Assembly: GCA_016933535.1 (NCBI GenBank)
Contig: JAFGAS010000025.1
Span: forward strand, 41,145-105,144
DNA: 64,000 bases
From: Candidatus Zymogenaceae bacterium
Lineage (GTDB): Bacteria; Desulfobacterota; Zymogenia; Zymogenales; Zymogenaceae
Direction of reading: 5' to 3'
The first letter of the stretch is position 1. Every line of letters starts with the position of its first letter. The notes beneath the pieces were generated by a model. The model did not search any database. It was not told the origin of the DNA and saw only the letters and a program-made list of their open reading frames with translations. A program made the position numbers and the translations under genes. Below are positions 32,497 to 41,761 of the stretch, piece after piece.

Positions 32497-33897
32497 TCAG
32501 GAACCGGCGCTCTTCCTTTTATTGAGATACATGGCTCTGTCGGCGGCCTCGATGAATTCCTCGATGCTCTGACCTTCGGACAAAAGGGCGATTCCGGTGC
32601 TGATATCGATATCGGGGATATGCTGCCTGATCGTATTGCGAAGGCGGGTTCCCAGGGCCGCGGCACCCTCGTGGGTCGTGTTGGGTAATATGATGATGAA
32701 TTCATCGCCGCCGTATCTGAAGGCGGTGTCCACCGCCGACCGGATTATCTGCTGAGTCAAACGCCCCACCTCCCGGAGCACATCGTCGGCCTTCAGGTGG
32801 CCGTGAACATCGTTGTACTGCTTGAAGCTGTTGATGTCAAACATAATGAGCGAAAGCGGGTAAGAGATCCTCTTGGCGCGCTCGACCTCCTGGTTGATCA
32901 TTTGAAAGAAGTGGTGGTGATTGAAAAGGCCGGTAAGACCGTCGGTGACCGACAGCTTGCGAAGGTCTTCCTCCAGACGCTTGCGGTCCGTGATGTCCTC
33001 ACAGAACCCCACGATGTGAATGATCTCTCCGGCGGCGTTCTTGACGGGGAATATACGGTCGCGTATCCAGCAAACCGACCAGTCCGGCCGGAGGATCCGG
33101 TATTCCAGCTCCCGTTCCTTCCCAAAGTAGTTGTCCAGGGATTCCCTGACGATATCCATGTCGTCCGGATGGATAACCTCGCGCCAGAGGTCAGGATTCC
33201 GGTAATACTCCTCGGACGGCCGGTCGTATATCTTTTCGAAAGCCGGGCTGACATAGATCAGCTTCTTTTCGTGGTGAGAGTATATCCAGAAGACCTCGGG
33301 GATCGTCTCGGCTATTGTGCGAAACCGGCGGTCGCTGTCGTCTTTCATCTTCTCGGCGATGTCGCGCCGTTTTACTTCGTTGCTGAGCCGCTTGTTCATC
33401 TCAATAATTTCCGCGGAGCTTTTTCTGACCCATTTTCCGAAGAAGACCAGCTTATCGGTGGTTAGCTTCAGCTCTTGCTCCAGGCGGTTTATCGAGCTGA
33501 TGTCGCGCATGAAGATAAACAGGACGTCGTAATCGTCCAGTTCTGCCGGGCGCAGGGAGCATTCGACCTGGATCGCGTGCCCCTGTTGATGCATAAGGGC
33601 GGTCCGGAAGGTGTCTGTGGAACCCACGGCCAGTACCTTCTCGGAGAAATTCCTGAATGCGGATCGGGCCTGGGGCGCCAGCAGTGTGCTAAACGGGCGA
33701 TTGACGATAGAATCTCTTTGACGGCCCACCATGCGGACGAACGCCCCGTTGGTCGATATAACGCTACCGTCTCTCACGACGACGATTCCATCGCCGGTGA
33801 GTTCAAAGGCAGCTTCATCGATTGTATTGAAGGGCGGCATATGGTCTCGATCGTGAGATGTTAACTGTGAAAAATGATTTTCTACGGTACGGTCCAT
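32497..33897 (-). CDS. PAS-PAS-GGDEF diguanylate cyclase
   Basis: A 466-residue signalling enzyme. PAS domains cover about 26-133 and 188-305 (WVIHPDD-type PAC blocks; IVGFCEDITDRKRLEEDL), joined by a coiled coil (about 137-188). A GGDEF domain follows, with intact YGGDEF (396-400) and DGLTGLFNHHHF. It should make cyclic di-GMP from two GTP. The inhibitory RxxD site is not canonical: SAVD occupies its position. No membrane segment, so soluble and tuned by ligand or redox state through PAS. Confidence 0.92.
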   Translation of the reverse strand: MDRTVENHFSQLTSHDRDHMPPFNTIDEAAFELTGDGIVVVRDGSVISTNGAFVRMVGRQRDSIVNRPFSTLLAPQARSAFRNFSEKVLAVGSTDTFRTALMHQQGHAIQVECSLRPAELDDYDVLFIFMRDISSINRLEQELKLTTDKLVFFGKWVRKSSAEIIEMNKRLSNEVKRRDIAEKMKDDSDRRFRTIAETIPEVFWIYSHHEKKLIYVSPAFEKIYDRPSEEYYRNPDLWREVIHPDDMDIVRESLDNYFGKERELEYRILRPDWSVCWIRDRIFPVKNAAGEIIHIVGFCEDITDRKRLEEDLRKLSVTDGLTGLFNHHHFFQMINQEVERAKRISYPLSLIMFDINSFKQYNDVHGHLKADDVLREVGRLTQQIIRSAVDTAFRYGGDEFIIILPNTTHEGAAALGTRLRNTIRQHIPDIDISTGIALLSEGQSIEEFIEAADRAMYLNKRKSAGS

Positions 33898-33971
33898 AGC
33901 GCACCTCGTATCGACGGTTCAAGACGGTTGAGACGCCGGCTTCTCGGCGGGCAGCACCCTGCTGCCGGGTA

Positions 33972-34235
33972 TCATATCCGGCTTTCGGAGTCGATGGACT
34001 GCATGAGCATGACGTCAACGACGGCAAGCTCATAGAAGGCGTAGGATTCGAGGATATCCGGGGAGACCTTGCTTTCGTATACTTGCCTGCCCTGCTCGAT
34101 CTCCTTTTCGAGTAGGCTGAAAAGGATGTCGTTTTTCAAGCCCTCTTTTATCTTCTTGAGATTGTAGATGGTGATATCCGAGATGATGGTTCGGGCAAGT
34201 CGCCGGGCATGATCGCGGTCTGTTATCAAGTTCAT
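33972..34235 (-). CDS. Conserved small helical protein
   Basis: 87 residues: RLARTIISDITIYNLKKI, then an amphipathic helix EKEIEQGRQVYESKV and SYAFYELAVVDVM. This pattern is recurrent in Desulfobacterota as a short uncharacterised protein. No function can be named. It is followed on the same strand by the cyclase, 74 nt away, and may be in the same transcript. Confidence 0.6.
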   Translation of the reverse strand: MNLITDRDHARRLARTIISDITIYNLKKIKEGLKNDILFSLLEKEIEQGRQVYESKVSPDILESYAFYELAVVDVMLMQSIDSESRI

Positions 34236-34756
34236 ACGGTATACCTTAAAAAATCTAAAATAGTGTACGAATGAACAATATTAAAGCAATTAGCGTGCCA
34301 TATTGGGAGAATATCCGTGAATGTAGAGGCCAATATAGCGGTGTAATGCATCGTTTTCATACATTATAAGCCGATTATTACGGTATTCGGTGTCCAAACC
34401 GGTGCGAGTATGCCTCGTTTGGGAATCGTTGCAGAAAAAACGTGGCGTGTTGAATAATATACAAAATAATGTAATCGATAGCTAATCAAAATGAGAAGAT
34501 AGGTAATTTCATTACAATATCAGCATATTATGCCATAGTGATATTAGAAATTGTTAATACACTGTCCGCAGCTTCAGTTGCACAAATGTAACATGTAACG
34601 CTGCAAGAAACGCCCGGACAGGGAAACGGCGGGGGCCAACGATGGCGGCCGATAACGCAGGAGGGCGTCCATCCATGCGGCATATCTATGGCTAAAGCGG
34701 ATTGTGGGCAGGTCCGGGTGGAGGCCGCCCGCGCACGGCGATAGCGATTATGGGGT
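34236..34756. other. A+T-rich intergenic stretch, no gene
   Basis: A 520-bp stretch lower in G+C than both neighbours. No credible reading frame, hairpin with T run or strong promoter pair was seen. It could be decayed sequence. Confidence 0.5.
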
Positions 34757-35620
34757 TTAGAGCGTGGCCGTAAAGAAGTCAATGATTCGAGCAATATAGC
34801 GCTTTCGGTCGGCGAAATAGGTACCGCAGTGGTCGACCCCCGGCTCCTCCCAGAGCTCCTTAGGAAAAGGCAGGGCCTCGTAGACCGCGTACTGCTGGGC
34901 GGGGGGGATAACGGAGTCGCGCTCCGATACAATCACCAGCGACCGCCGGAGCCGAAGGCGACGGGCCGAACCGGGAATATCCATTCTCCCGAGGTCCAAC
35001 CCGTAAAGGAGCAGTGCCCACGTCCGGGTAAGCACGGGGATAAGCAGCGCCCGGGTGATGGGAAAGAACTGACGCATGCCGGCGCGCATTAGGGCATCGG
35101 GCCGGGCAAATGGGCAGTCGGCCACCAGCGAAAGCACACGGGAGTCCCGCGCCGCCGTAACAACGGCAACGGCGGCCCCCAGGGAAAACCCGATGATCCC
35201 GATCCGCGCGCCGGGGATTCGGGCCGCGGCATACCCGACGGCCGCCGCGGCGTCAACGGCCTCCGGCCTGCCCAGGCCCATGGGGGCGGGAGAGCTTTCG
35301 CCCCGGCCCCGGAAGTCGGCCAACAATACGTGAAACCCGGCCTTTGCCAGAAAACTCCCGACGCCCAACAGCTCGCTCTTGATGCCGGACCTCCCCGTCA
35401 GGCCCACCACCACCCGGTTCCCGCGTCCGACCAGCCACCAGCCACAAAGCTCGATACCGTCGGCCGTCGTAAAGGAGACCCGCTCGAAATTAACACCCGT
35501 CTCGAAGGGGGTGAAGACGTAGCCGTCCATATAGGTCTTTTTTCTCGGGCGGCAGAGGTATAGGGCAAGGATTAAGGCGGCGGCTATATTCAGGGCGAAT
35601 ATGACGGCCGCGAACGTCAC
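34757..35620 (-). CDS. Membrane-anchored alpha/beta hydrolase
   Basis: A 287-residue serine hydrolase. An N-terminal membrane segment (about 3-22) is followed by the fold: LLADFRGRGES, the nucleophile elbow GIIGFSLGAA (Ser about 156), an acid in SERDSVIPP and a histidine in GVDHCGTYF. The family includes lipid and xenobiotic esterases; the substrate is not predictable. The active site probably faces the cytosol or periplasm next to the membrane. Confidence 0.82.
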   Translation of the reverse strand: MTFAAVIFALNIAAALILALYLCRPRKKTYMDGYVFTPFETGVNFERVSFTTADGIELCGWWLVGRGNRVVVGLTGRSGIKSELLGVGSFLAKAGFHVLLADFRGRGESSPAPMGLGRPEAVDAAAAVGYAAARIPGARIGIIGFSLGAAVAVVTAARDSRVLSLVADCPFARPDALMRAGMRQFFPITRALLIPVLTRTWALLLYGLDLGRMDIPGSARRLRLRRSLVIVSERDSVIPPAQQYAVYEALPFPKELWEEPGVDHCGTYFADRKRYIARIIDFFTATL

Positions 35621-35975
35621 GAGAGTTTCGAGAATGAACGGAACGATAGGAGCTATTTTTCCACCTCACCATGATACGCCGTGATGCCTCGTTTCCTCGC
35701 AGGGGCCAGGGGAGAAAATGGGCGACCGGGATCGTCGAGGCAATCCGATACGGGTGACCGCCGCCCCGCACGACGATCCTGATATTCAGCCGCTGCCCTC
35801 GGCGGCGGTCAATTATATCACGATTGTCGCCAGGCCGGCCCATTTTTCGGGATAAGATAAATATAACCGCGGGTGCAATTTACCTTGACAAATCGGGAGT
35901 AATGTCATAGAGTTTTGATTGACAAATCAATCTACATGCAGGTCGTCCCGAATCAACCGGTGTCCATATTAAAAA
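35621..35975. other. Intergenic with TetR control region
   Basis: Contains TTGACA at 35885-35890 (17 bp ahead of a TAGAGT) and an inverted repeat at 35915-35930. No gene seen in 35621-35880. Confidence 0.5.
35915..35930. promoter_or_regulatory. Probable TetR operator
   Basis: Perfect inverted repeat TTGATT-GACA-AATCAA immediately downstream of the likely -10. The placement suits autorepression by the TetR product. Confidence 0.5.
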
Positions 35976-35978
35976 GTG

Positions 35979-36629
35979 ATGATACGCCCTATGACACAAG
36001 AAAAAAACGCAACAAGCAAGGCAGAGCAGATCATCGAGTCGCCAGAAAAGACCGAGCTTATCCTCGATGCGGCCGTCAAGGTCTTTGCCGATAAGGGCTA
36101 CTACGGCGCCCGGGTCTCCGACATCGCCCAGGAAGCGGGGATCGCCTACGGATTGGTCTATCACTACTTCAAGAACAAAGAGGACCTCCTTATCTCGATC
36201 TTTAAAAGCCGATGGGGCCAGTTTGACCAGGCCGTACGGACGATCATGGAAGAGAAGGACGATCCGCGCCTGATGATTAGCTCCATTATCTCGTTTCTCT
36301 TCCATTCCTACAAGAACAACCCGAAGGTGATCGAGGTGATGATCCTCGACGTTGCCAAGAGCACCCGTTTCTTCAACGGTGAAAATATTAAGCAGTTCAC
36401 GGATCTCTTTTCGCTTATGTCCGATATTGTGCTCCGAGGGCAGGAGCAGGGGATATTTAAGAAAGACCTCGATGCGAAGCTGGCCGCGTATTGCCTGTAC
36501 GGTTCGGTGGAACGGATCATGCTCCGATGGTTATTGGAGGACAAAAAAATAATTACCGACCAGGAGGCCCGGTCGGCGACCGAGATGGTCACCACCATTA
36601 TCCTTTCCGGTCTTGAGCAAAACGGTTAG
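35979..36629 (+). CDS. TetR family regulator of acyl-CoA dehydrogenase genes
   Basis: A 216-residue repressor. The helix-turn-helix is at about 26-72 (ILDAAVKVFADKGYYGARVSDIAQEAGIAYGLVYHYFKNKEDLL). The C-terminal ligand domain is variable. A GTG lies 3 nt upstream of the first ATG. It precedes two acyl-CoA dehydrogenase genes in the same direction by 14 nt, so it likely senses an acyl-CoA and controls them, as FadR/PsrA-type TetR regulators do. Confidence 0.9.
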   Translation: MIRPMTQEKNATSKAEQIIESPEKTELILDAAVKVFADKGYYGARVSDIAQEAGIAYGLVYHYFKNKEDLLISIFKSRWGQFDQAVRTIMEEKDDPRLMISSIISFLFHSYKNNPKVIEVMILDVAKSTRFFNGENIKQFTDLFSLMSDIVLRGQEQGIFKKDLDAKLAAYCLYGSVERIMLRWLLEDKKIITDQEARSATEMVTTIILSGLEQNG

Positions 36630-36643
36630 TAGAGGAGGATTTC

Positions 36644-37792
36644 ATGGATTTCGCGTTTACGGACGAACAACTCGCCTTCAGGGATCAGGTCCTCAAATTC
36701 TCTCAAAAGGAGATCGCACCCCTGGCAGAGGAGTATGATTACAGGGGCGAGTGGTGTTGGGAGTCCTGGAAAAAAATGGGCGAATTCGGGCTGCTGGGCC
36801 TCCACTTTCCCGAGGAGTACGGCGGCTCCGGGGCCGACGTGGTTACCTCGTGCCTGGCCGCCGAGGCCCTCGCGGAGGGGGGTGCCGACGGCGGGCTGAC
36901 GCTGTCATGGGGGGCACATACCTATCTTTCGGCCGACACCATTTATCAGCACGGTACGGACGAGCAGAAAAAAAAGTACGTCGCCAAGATGGCCACGGGT
37001 GAGTGGATCGGGTGTATGGCCCTCACCGAGCCGAACGCCGGATCGGACGCCGCCTCCATCACTACGACGGCGGTCAAGAAGGGGGATCGGTGGATTCTCA
37101 ACGGGACGAAGATGTTCATTACCAACGGACCCATTGCCGACATATGCGTATGCTACGCCGTCACCGATAAGGAGAAGAAACACATGGGGATCTCGGCGTT
37201 CATCGTCGAGAAAGGTTTCAAGGGCTTTTCGGTGAGCAAGACCCTCAAGAAGATGGGGGTAAAGACCTCTACGACGGCCGAGCTCGTCTTCGAAGACTGC
37301 GAGGTTCCCGAGGAGAACCTCCTGGGCACGCTCAATAACGGATTTCCGATGACCCTGCAGACGCTCGAATGGGACCGCTCGGCCCTGTTGGCTCCCTTCG
37401 TGGGGGGGATGGAGTTCGTCCTGAAGCAGTCCAGCCAGTACGCCAAGCAGCGCGTCCAGTTCGGGAAATCGATCAGCGAATTCCAGGCCGTCCAGAAGAA
37501 GCTTGCCGACATCAAGTGCTTCGTCGAGGCGGCCAGGCTCCTTGTCTTCCGCGTCGCCTGGAACAAAGACCAGGGCAAGTCAATGAACCATATGGAGGCG
37601 GCCTGCGCGAAGCTCTGGGTCGGCGATTGGGGTATGCCCGCCATCTCCGAGGCCGTACAGATTCACGGCGGTTATGGGTTCATGCACGAATACCCGGTGG
37701 AGCGGGTCTTCAGGGATACGAAGCTGGCGCAGATCGGCGGCGGAACCTCGGAGATTCAGCGATTTATTATCTCCAGACTCCTGTTGGCATAG
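36644..37792 (+). CDS. Acyl-CoA dehydrogenase (copy 1, no Glu at the EGT position)
   Basis: A 382-residue FAD enzyme that puts an alpha-beta double bond into acyl-CoA and passes electrons to ETF. The family blocks are present: WIGCMALTEPNAGSD (121-135), QIHGGYGFMHEYP and the C-terminal RFIISRLLL. The usual catalytic glutamate of the YEGTxxIQ motif is Gly (IGGGTSEIQ, G366). The alternative base position used by isovaleryl-CoA dehydrogenase (before R in LEWDR) is D244. Substrate choice is thus likely unusual. GAGGAGG precedes ATG 36644; copy 2 starts 10 nt later. Confidence 0.9.
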   Translation: MDFAFTDEQLAFRDQVLKFSQKEIAPLAEEYDYRGEWCWESWKKMGEFGLLGLHFPEEYGGSGADVVTSCLAAEALAEGGADGGLTLSWGAHTYLSADTIYQHGTDEQKKKYVAKMATGEWIGCMALTEPNAGSDAASITTTAVKKGDRWILNGTKMFITNGPIADICVCYAVTDKEKKHMGISAFIVEKGFKGFSVSKTLKKMGVKTSTTAELVFEDCEVPEENLLGTLNNGFPMTLQTLEWDRSALLAPFVGGMEFVLKQSSQYAKQRVQFGKSISEFQAVQKKLADIKCFVEAARLLVFRVAWNKDQGKSMNHMEAACAKLWVGDWGMPAISEAVQIHGGYGFMHEYPVERVFRDTKLAQIGGGTSEIQRFIISRLLLA

Positions 37793-37802
37793 GGAGGACA
37801 AT

Positions 37803-38969
37803 ATGGATTACGGACTAAATAAGGAACAGTTGGCCCTGCAGGATTCTTTCAGGAAGTTCTGCGAGAAAGAGATAAAGCCCAACGCCGACCTCCTGGACAA
37901 GGCGGATCCGGCCAAGGTACCGGGCATCCTCAAGAAAAACTTAAAGAAACTGGCCGAGATCGGCTACACCGGCCTCTTTCACGACGAGAAATACGGCGGT
38001 ACGGGCAAGGACCTCATCACGCAGAGCATTGCGCAGGAGGAGCTGGCCAAGGTATGCGCGGCCACGTATCTTTCCGTCGGCGCGAGCGTGGGCCTGTGCG
38101 GAATTCCCATCGGCATCTTCGGAACGGAAGAGCAGAAAAAGAAATATCTCCCCGGACTGATAACGACGGACCTTGTCGGCTGCTTCGGGCTCACGGAGCC
38201 GGAGGCCGGTTCGGACGCGATCAGCATATCGACCACGGCGGTCAAGAAGGGAAACAACTGGGTGCTCAACGGCACCAAGACGTTTATCACCAACGGCCCC
38301 ATTGCCGATGTCGCCGTCGTTATGGCAAAGACCGACCCGACGGGAGGCAAGGGGAGAAACGTTTCCTCATTCATCGTCGAGAAGGGGACGAAGGGATTCT
38401 CGACCGGAAAGCCGATGGACAAGATGGGCTACCGCGGATCGCCCACCTCCGAGCTGATTTTCCAGGAGTGCGAGATTCCTGCCGCCAACCTCCTCGGCAA
38501 GGAAAACGAGGGATTCATGCAGGCCATGAAGACCCTTGAGTATGGAAGGATCGGCATGGCTATGGTCTGCCTGGGCGTTTCCATGGCGTGCATGGACGAG
38601 TCTATAAAGTACGCCAAGGAGCGCGTTCAGTTCGGACGGCCCATCTCGAAATTCCAGATGGTCAGCTTCAAGATCGCCGACATGAAGCTGTTGACCGATG
38701 TGGCGCGCCTTTTGATCTATCGGGCGGCGTGGCTCAAAGACACCAACGATCCCGCTGCGGCGACGGCGGCCTCCATCGCAAAGCTCGTGGCCTCCGAAAC
38801 GTCAACGCAGATATCCAGCATGGCGGTGCAGGTCCACGGCGGATACGGCTACATGAAGGAGTATCTCGTCGAACGGCTCTACCGGGACGCCAAGCTCGGC
38901 GAAATCGGCGAGGGGACCTCGGAGATACAGCGAGTTCTGATCGCGCGGGACGTTCTGGCAAAATATTAG
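37803..38969 (+). CDS. Acyl-CoA dehydrogenase (copy 2, canonical Glu)
   Basis: A 388-residue acyl-CoA dehydrogenase. Blocks: LVGCFGLTEPEAGSD, QVHGGYGYMKEY, and the standard catalytic E370 in GEGTSEIQRVL. ATG 37803 follows AGGGAGG. The two dehydrogenases share about the same length but are clearly diverged, so they probably act on different acyl-CoAs or successive steps of one pathway. No ETF, enoyl-CoA hydratase or thiolase is adjacent. Confidence 0.92.
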   Translation: MDYGLNKEQLALQDSFRKFCEKEIKPNADLLDKADPAKVPGILKKNLKKLAEIGYTGLFHDEKYGGTGKDLITQSIAQEELAKVCAATYLSVGASVGLCGIPIGIFGTEEQKKKYLPGLITTDLVGCFGLTEPEAGSDAISISTTAVKKGNNWVLNGTKTFITNGPIADVAVVMAKTDPTGGKGRNVSSFIVEKGTKGFSTGKPMDKMGYRGSPTSELIFQECEIPAANLLGKENEGFMQAMKTLEYGRIGMAMVCLGVSMACMDESIKYAKERVQFGRPISKFQMVSFKIADMKLLTDVARLLIYRAAWLKDTNDPAAATAASIAKLVASETSTQISSMAVQVHGGYGYMKEYLVERLYRDAKLGEIGEGTSEIQRVLIARDVLAKY

Positions 38970-39061
38970 GGCGGGATCGAGAGAGTATATCGGTTCCATA
39001 AACGTTTCCTACCAGGGGTCCTCCCGCAGCACAACCGGGCCAACAATTCTCTCCAATAATA

Positions 39062-39087
39062 AAAGGGGCGGCATCTGCCGCCCCTTT
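39062..39087 (+). terminator. Intrinsic terminator after the acyl-CoA dehydrogenases
   Basis: AAAGGGGCGGCA / TGCCGCCCCTTT is a perfect 12-bp inverted repeat with a 2-nt centre (39074-39075). It is followed by TTTCGTTGTG. Confidence 0.75.
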
Positions 39088-39113
39088 CGTTGTGTGGCCA
39101 TCGTTAAAATGAC

Positions 39114-39408
39114 CTACTTCATGCTCATCGGCTCGAGATTGGGTTCGATTACCGGCTCCGGCGTCGTCGGCGGGGCCGGCTTCGGGCAGCCGAACTCATA
39201 GGTGACCGAAAGCAGGCCGCCCCGATCCCAGCCCGTGGACTCGTATCCCATCGAAAACGGACCGTCAAAGAAGTAGCCGGGCCTTCTGACATCACCGGCG
39301 GCAAGCGCCGATAGTAGGCGGTGAGTCCGTTAAGAAGAGGGAAGAAGAGGGAAGCCGTGAGATCAACAGAAACCATGTTGTCTTGCCGATAATCGGTGGA
39401 AAGACCCC
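39114..39408 (-). pseudogene. Remnant of an outer-membrane beta-barrel protein
   Basis: On the minus strand the stretch ends with a good reading frame: GDVRRPGYFFDGPFSMGYES, then DRGGLLSVTYEFGCPKP, a Pro-rich PAPPTTPEP linker and stop TAG at 39114. Upstream the barrel-like reading continues only in another frame (VSVDLTASLFFPLLNGLTAYY), so there is a frameshift near 39310. A stop lies near 39408. It looks like the C-terminal part of a decayed porin or assembly protein. Confidence 0.6.
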
Positions 39409-39748
39409 CTCAGGTGTATAAGGGGATGACCAAAAGTATTCCCGATTCTATCGTATAATCTACTCGCATGCCGGTAGCAATATGCCGGTTGGTCAGCACT
39501 TTCTCATATTCTATTTCTCCCGGCCACGGGATTATATTAATAAGTATATTAGGATTATCTAACCAGATTGACCTACGGTACTATTGATGTACCGCATTGG
39601 TCTGCATATAGGGTTTAGTCGGCGCTCACCTTAGTATGCAACCGACCTAACCGGTCCGAACACGAAAACCACCGGGGGGGGATTTTTTGTTTGTAATTCT
39701 CTACGATTTTTAATAGACTGATGAGCAGTTTTGACGGAGGCGGCGATT
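39409..39748. other. Intergenic, no gene
   Basis: 340 bp, A+T-rich around 39520-39600, with a run of eight G at 39674-39681. No supported gene. The last bases hold GGAGGCGG before the membrane protein. Confidence 0.5.
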
Positions 39749-40303
39749 ATGAAAAAAATCGGTATCGTCAGGAGATTTATAATTCCTCTCGTTATCGTGG
39801 TCGGCATTATGACGGCGGCGAGCCTCATTTTCCACGGGGCGCGCACCCTCGAACCGGGAACCACCCGGACCGTTCTTACCTGGATTTTCGGGCCGTTGAT
39901 GTTCATCTCGATCTGGTTTTTTGGGTTCGTCGGTGTGCCGATCGCCTATTTTTCGGGCGCCCGGTTCGCGGAGCGGCTTATCGTCGCGTTTGCCAATCCC
40001 ATCATCTGGGTCGTGCGGATGATGTTAAAAGTATCGTGCCAGTTCGGCCCGGTCGAGCTGTTTTACTTCTTTCTTCTCCCCTGGACCTTCGGGATCGTAT
40101 GCGTGACGCTTTTTGAGTTCTCCATTACCGAACTCGTTTGCCGGGCCTTAGACAAGAGGAGAGGGGGTGCGGTGCGGGTTTTTTCGCCCGCGGTGCTGGT
40201 GCTGTTGCTGTTGGGCCTTGCCGGTATTTATTTCGGGCTTATCCGAGGGCAGGAATGGGTCTATATGGTTGTACACAACTATGCCCTTCATTTTATGAAA
40301 TAG
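39749..40303 (+). CDS. Integral membrane protein beside the sulfatase
   Basis: A 184-residue protein with four likely membrane segments (about 10-30, 44-65, 95-125 and 145-165). ATG 39749 is preceded by GGAGGCGG. I recognise no family. It ends 15 nt before the sulfatase and is probably co-transcribed, so it may take part in sulfated-substrate handling. Confidence 0.7.
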   Translation: MKKIGIVRRFIIPLVIVVGIMTAASLIFHGARTLEPGTTRTVLTWIFGPLMFISIWFFGFVGVPIAYFSGARFAERLIVAFANPIIWVVRMMLKVSCQFGPVELFYFFLLPWTFGIVCVTLFEFSITELVCRALDKRRGGAVRVFSPAVLVLLLLGLAGIYFGLIRGQEWVYMVVHNYALHFMK

Positions 40304-40318
40304 ACCGGGAGTAATACG

Positions 40319-41743
40319 ATGAGCGATAAAAGAAACAAGAGCGGTTTTAATGGGGGGCTGACACGCCGGGACGCCCTCAAGGTAATCGGCGGGGCCGCGG
40401 CCCTCGGGATCGGGGGGCTCCCCTTTGGAGAACGGCTTTTTGCCCAGACGCTCCCAAAGCGGCCGAATATACTCTTTGTTCTTACCGACGATCACCGCTG
40501 GGACTGCATGGGCGCCATGGGCCACCCCTTTCTGAAGACACCCACTATGGACCGGATAGCCAACGAAGGAGTACTCTTTGAAAACGCCTTCGTGACGACC
40601 TCGCTGTGCAGCCCTTCCCGGGCATCGTTTTTGACCGGGCAGTATGCCTCGACTCACGGGGTAATCAATAATTTTTCGCGGTGGGACGAGGACCAAAACA
40701 TTACCTTTCTCCAGCATCTCAAGGAAGCGGCGGGGTACGACACCGCGTTCATCGGCAAGTGGCATATGCCGGGCGGCGGGCTTCCCAACCTTCCGGGAGT
40801 CGACCTTTTTATCTCGTTTACAAAAAAAGACGGACAGGGCGATTACCTCAACTGCCCCATCTATAAGAACGGGGATCTGGTGACCGAGCCGCGCAATCCC
40901 TATATCACCGAAGACCTGACGGACTACGCCCTCGAATATATATCCAAGGAGCGCAGCGGGCCGTTTGCCCTCTATCTCTCCCACAAGGCCGTCCATCACG
41001 ACTGGCGGCCGCCTCAGCACCTGGCCGGAATGTACAAGGACGCCGACCTCTCATTTCTGGCGCCGGAGTCGGACACCTTCGATACGTGGACGGGTAACAA
41101 CTGGCTGGAAGGGACGATGGGACTCATGCATCCGGTCTACCGGCGCTACTGCGAGTGCATTACCTCGGTGGATGAACAGCTCGGGAGAATCGTTGCCCTG
41201 CTGGAAGAAAAGGGAATCCTCGACGATACGGTCATCGTCTACTGCGGGGACAACGGTTATATCTGGGGAGAGCACCGGCTCTACGCAAAGCATTGGCCCT
41301 ACGAAGAATCGATACGTATTCCCTACCTCGTCCGCTACGGCCGCTTTCTTCCGGAGCCCGGACGAAGGGCAGACCAGATGGTGCTCAACATCGACCTGGC
41401 CCCCACCCTCATGGAGCTTGCCGGGATCAGGCCGGCCGCCTCAATGCAGGGCGACAGCTTCGCGCCGATCCTCAGGTCCGCCGATGCCGCCGGCCGAGAC
41501 GCCTTCATCTATGAGCTCTTCAAAGACTTTCCCTTCGGGGGCAGGGTGCCAACCCACAAGGCATTGAGGACCGAGCGGTATAAGTATATCGAATGGGAGG
41601 AATGCAGGACCCCGGAGTTGTACGATCTTGTATCGGATCCCCGGGAGATGAAAAACCTCGTAGGGACCGGGGAAGGGGAAAGACTCACCGGGGACCTGGC
41701 AAATGAGCTGGCGGCGTTGAAGGAAAGATATTCAATCAGGTAA
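40319..41743 (+). CDS. Tat-exported sulfatase (formylglycine type)
   Basis: A 474-residue sulfatase. The N-terminus is a Tat signal (LTRRDALKVIGGAAALGIGG), so it is folded in the cytosol and exported. The active-site motif is C97-S-P-S-R (SLCSPSRASFLTGQYASTHG), with metal ligands in LTDDHRWDCMG and GDNGYIWGEH. C97 must become formylglycine; the anSME at 21050 is a suitable maturase. Substrates would be sulfated glycans or aryl sulfates. GGAG precedes ATG 40319. It has an upstream membrane protein and a downstream V4R gene 18 nt away. Confidence 0.92.
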   Translation: MSDKRNKSGFNGGLTRRDALKVIGGAAALGIGGLPFGERLFAQTLPKRPNILFVLTDDHRWDCMGAMGHPFLKTPTMDRIANEGVLFENAFVTTSLCSPSRASFLTGQYASTHGVINNFSRWDEDQNITFLQHLKEAAGYDTAFIGKWHMPGGGLPNLPGVDLFISFTKKDGQGDYLNCPIYKNGDLVTEPRNPYITEDLTDYALEYISKERSGPFALYLSHKAVHHDWRPPQHLAGMYKDADLSFLAPESDTFDTWTGNNWLEGTMGLMHPVYRRYCECITSVDEQLGRIVALLEEKGILDDTVIVYCGDNGYIWGEHRLYAKHWPYEESIRIPYLVRYGRFLPEPGRRADQMVLNIDLAPTLMELAGIRPAASMQGDSFAPILRSADAAGRDAFIYELFKDFPFGGRVPTHKALRTERYKYIEWEECRTPELYDLVSDPREMKNLVGTGEGERLTGDLANELAALKERYSIR

Positions 41744-41761
41744 TAGACAGCAGAGGCGGCC

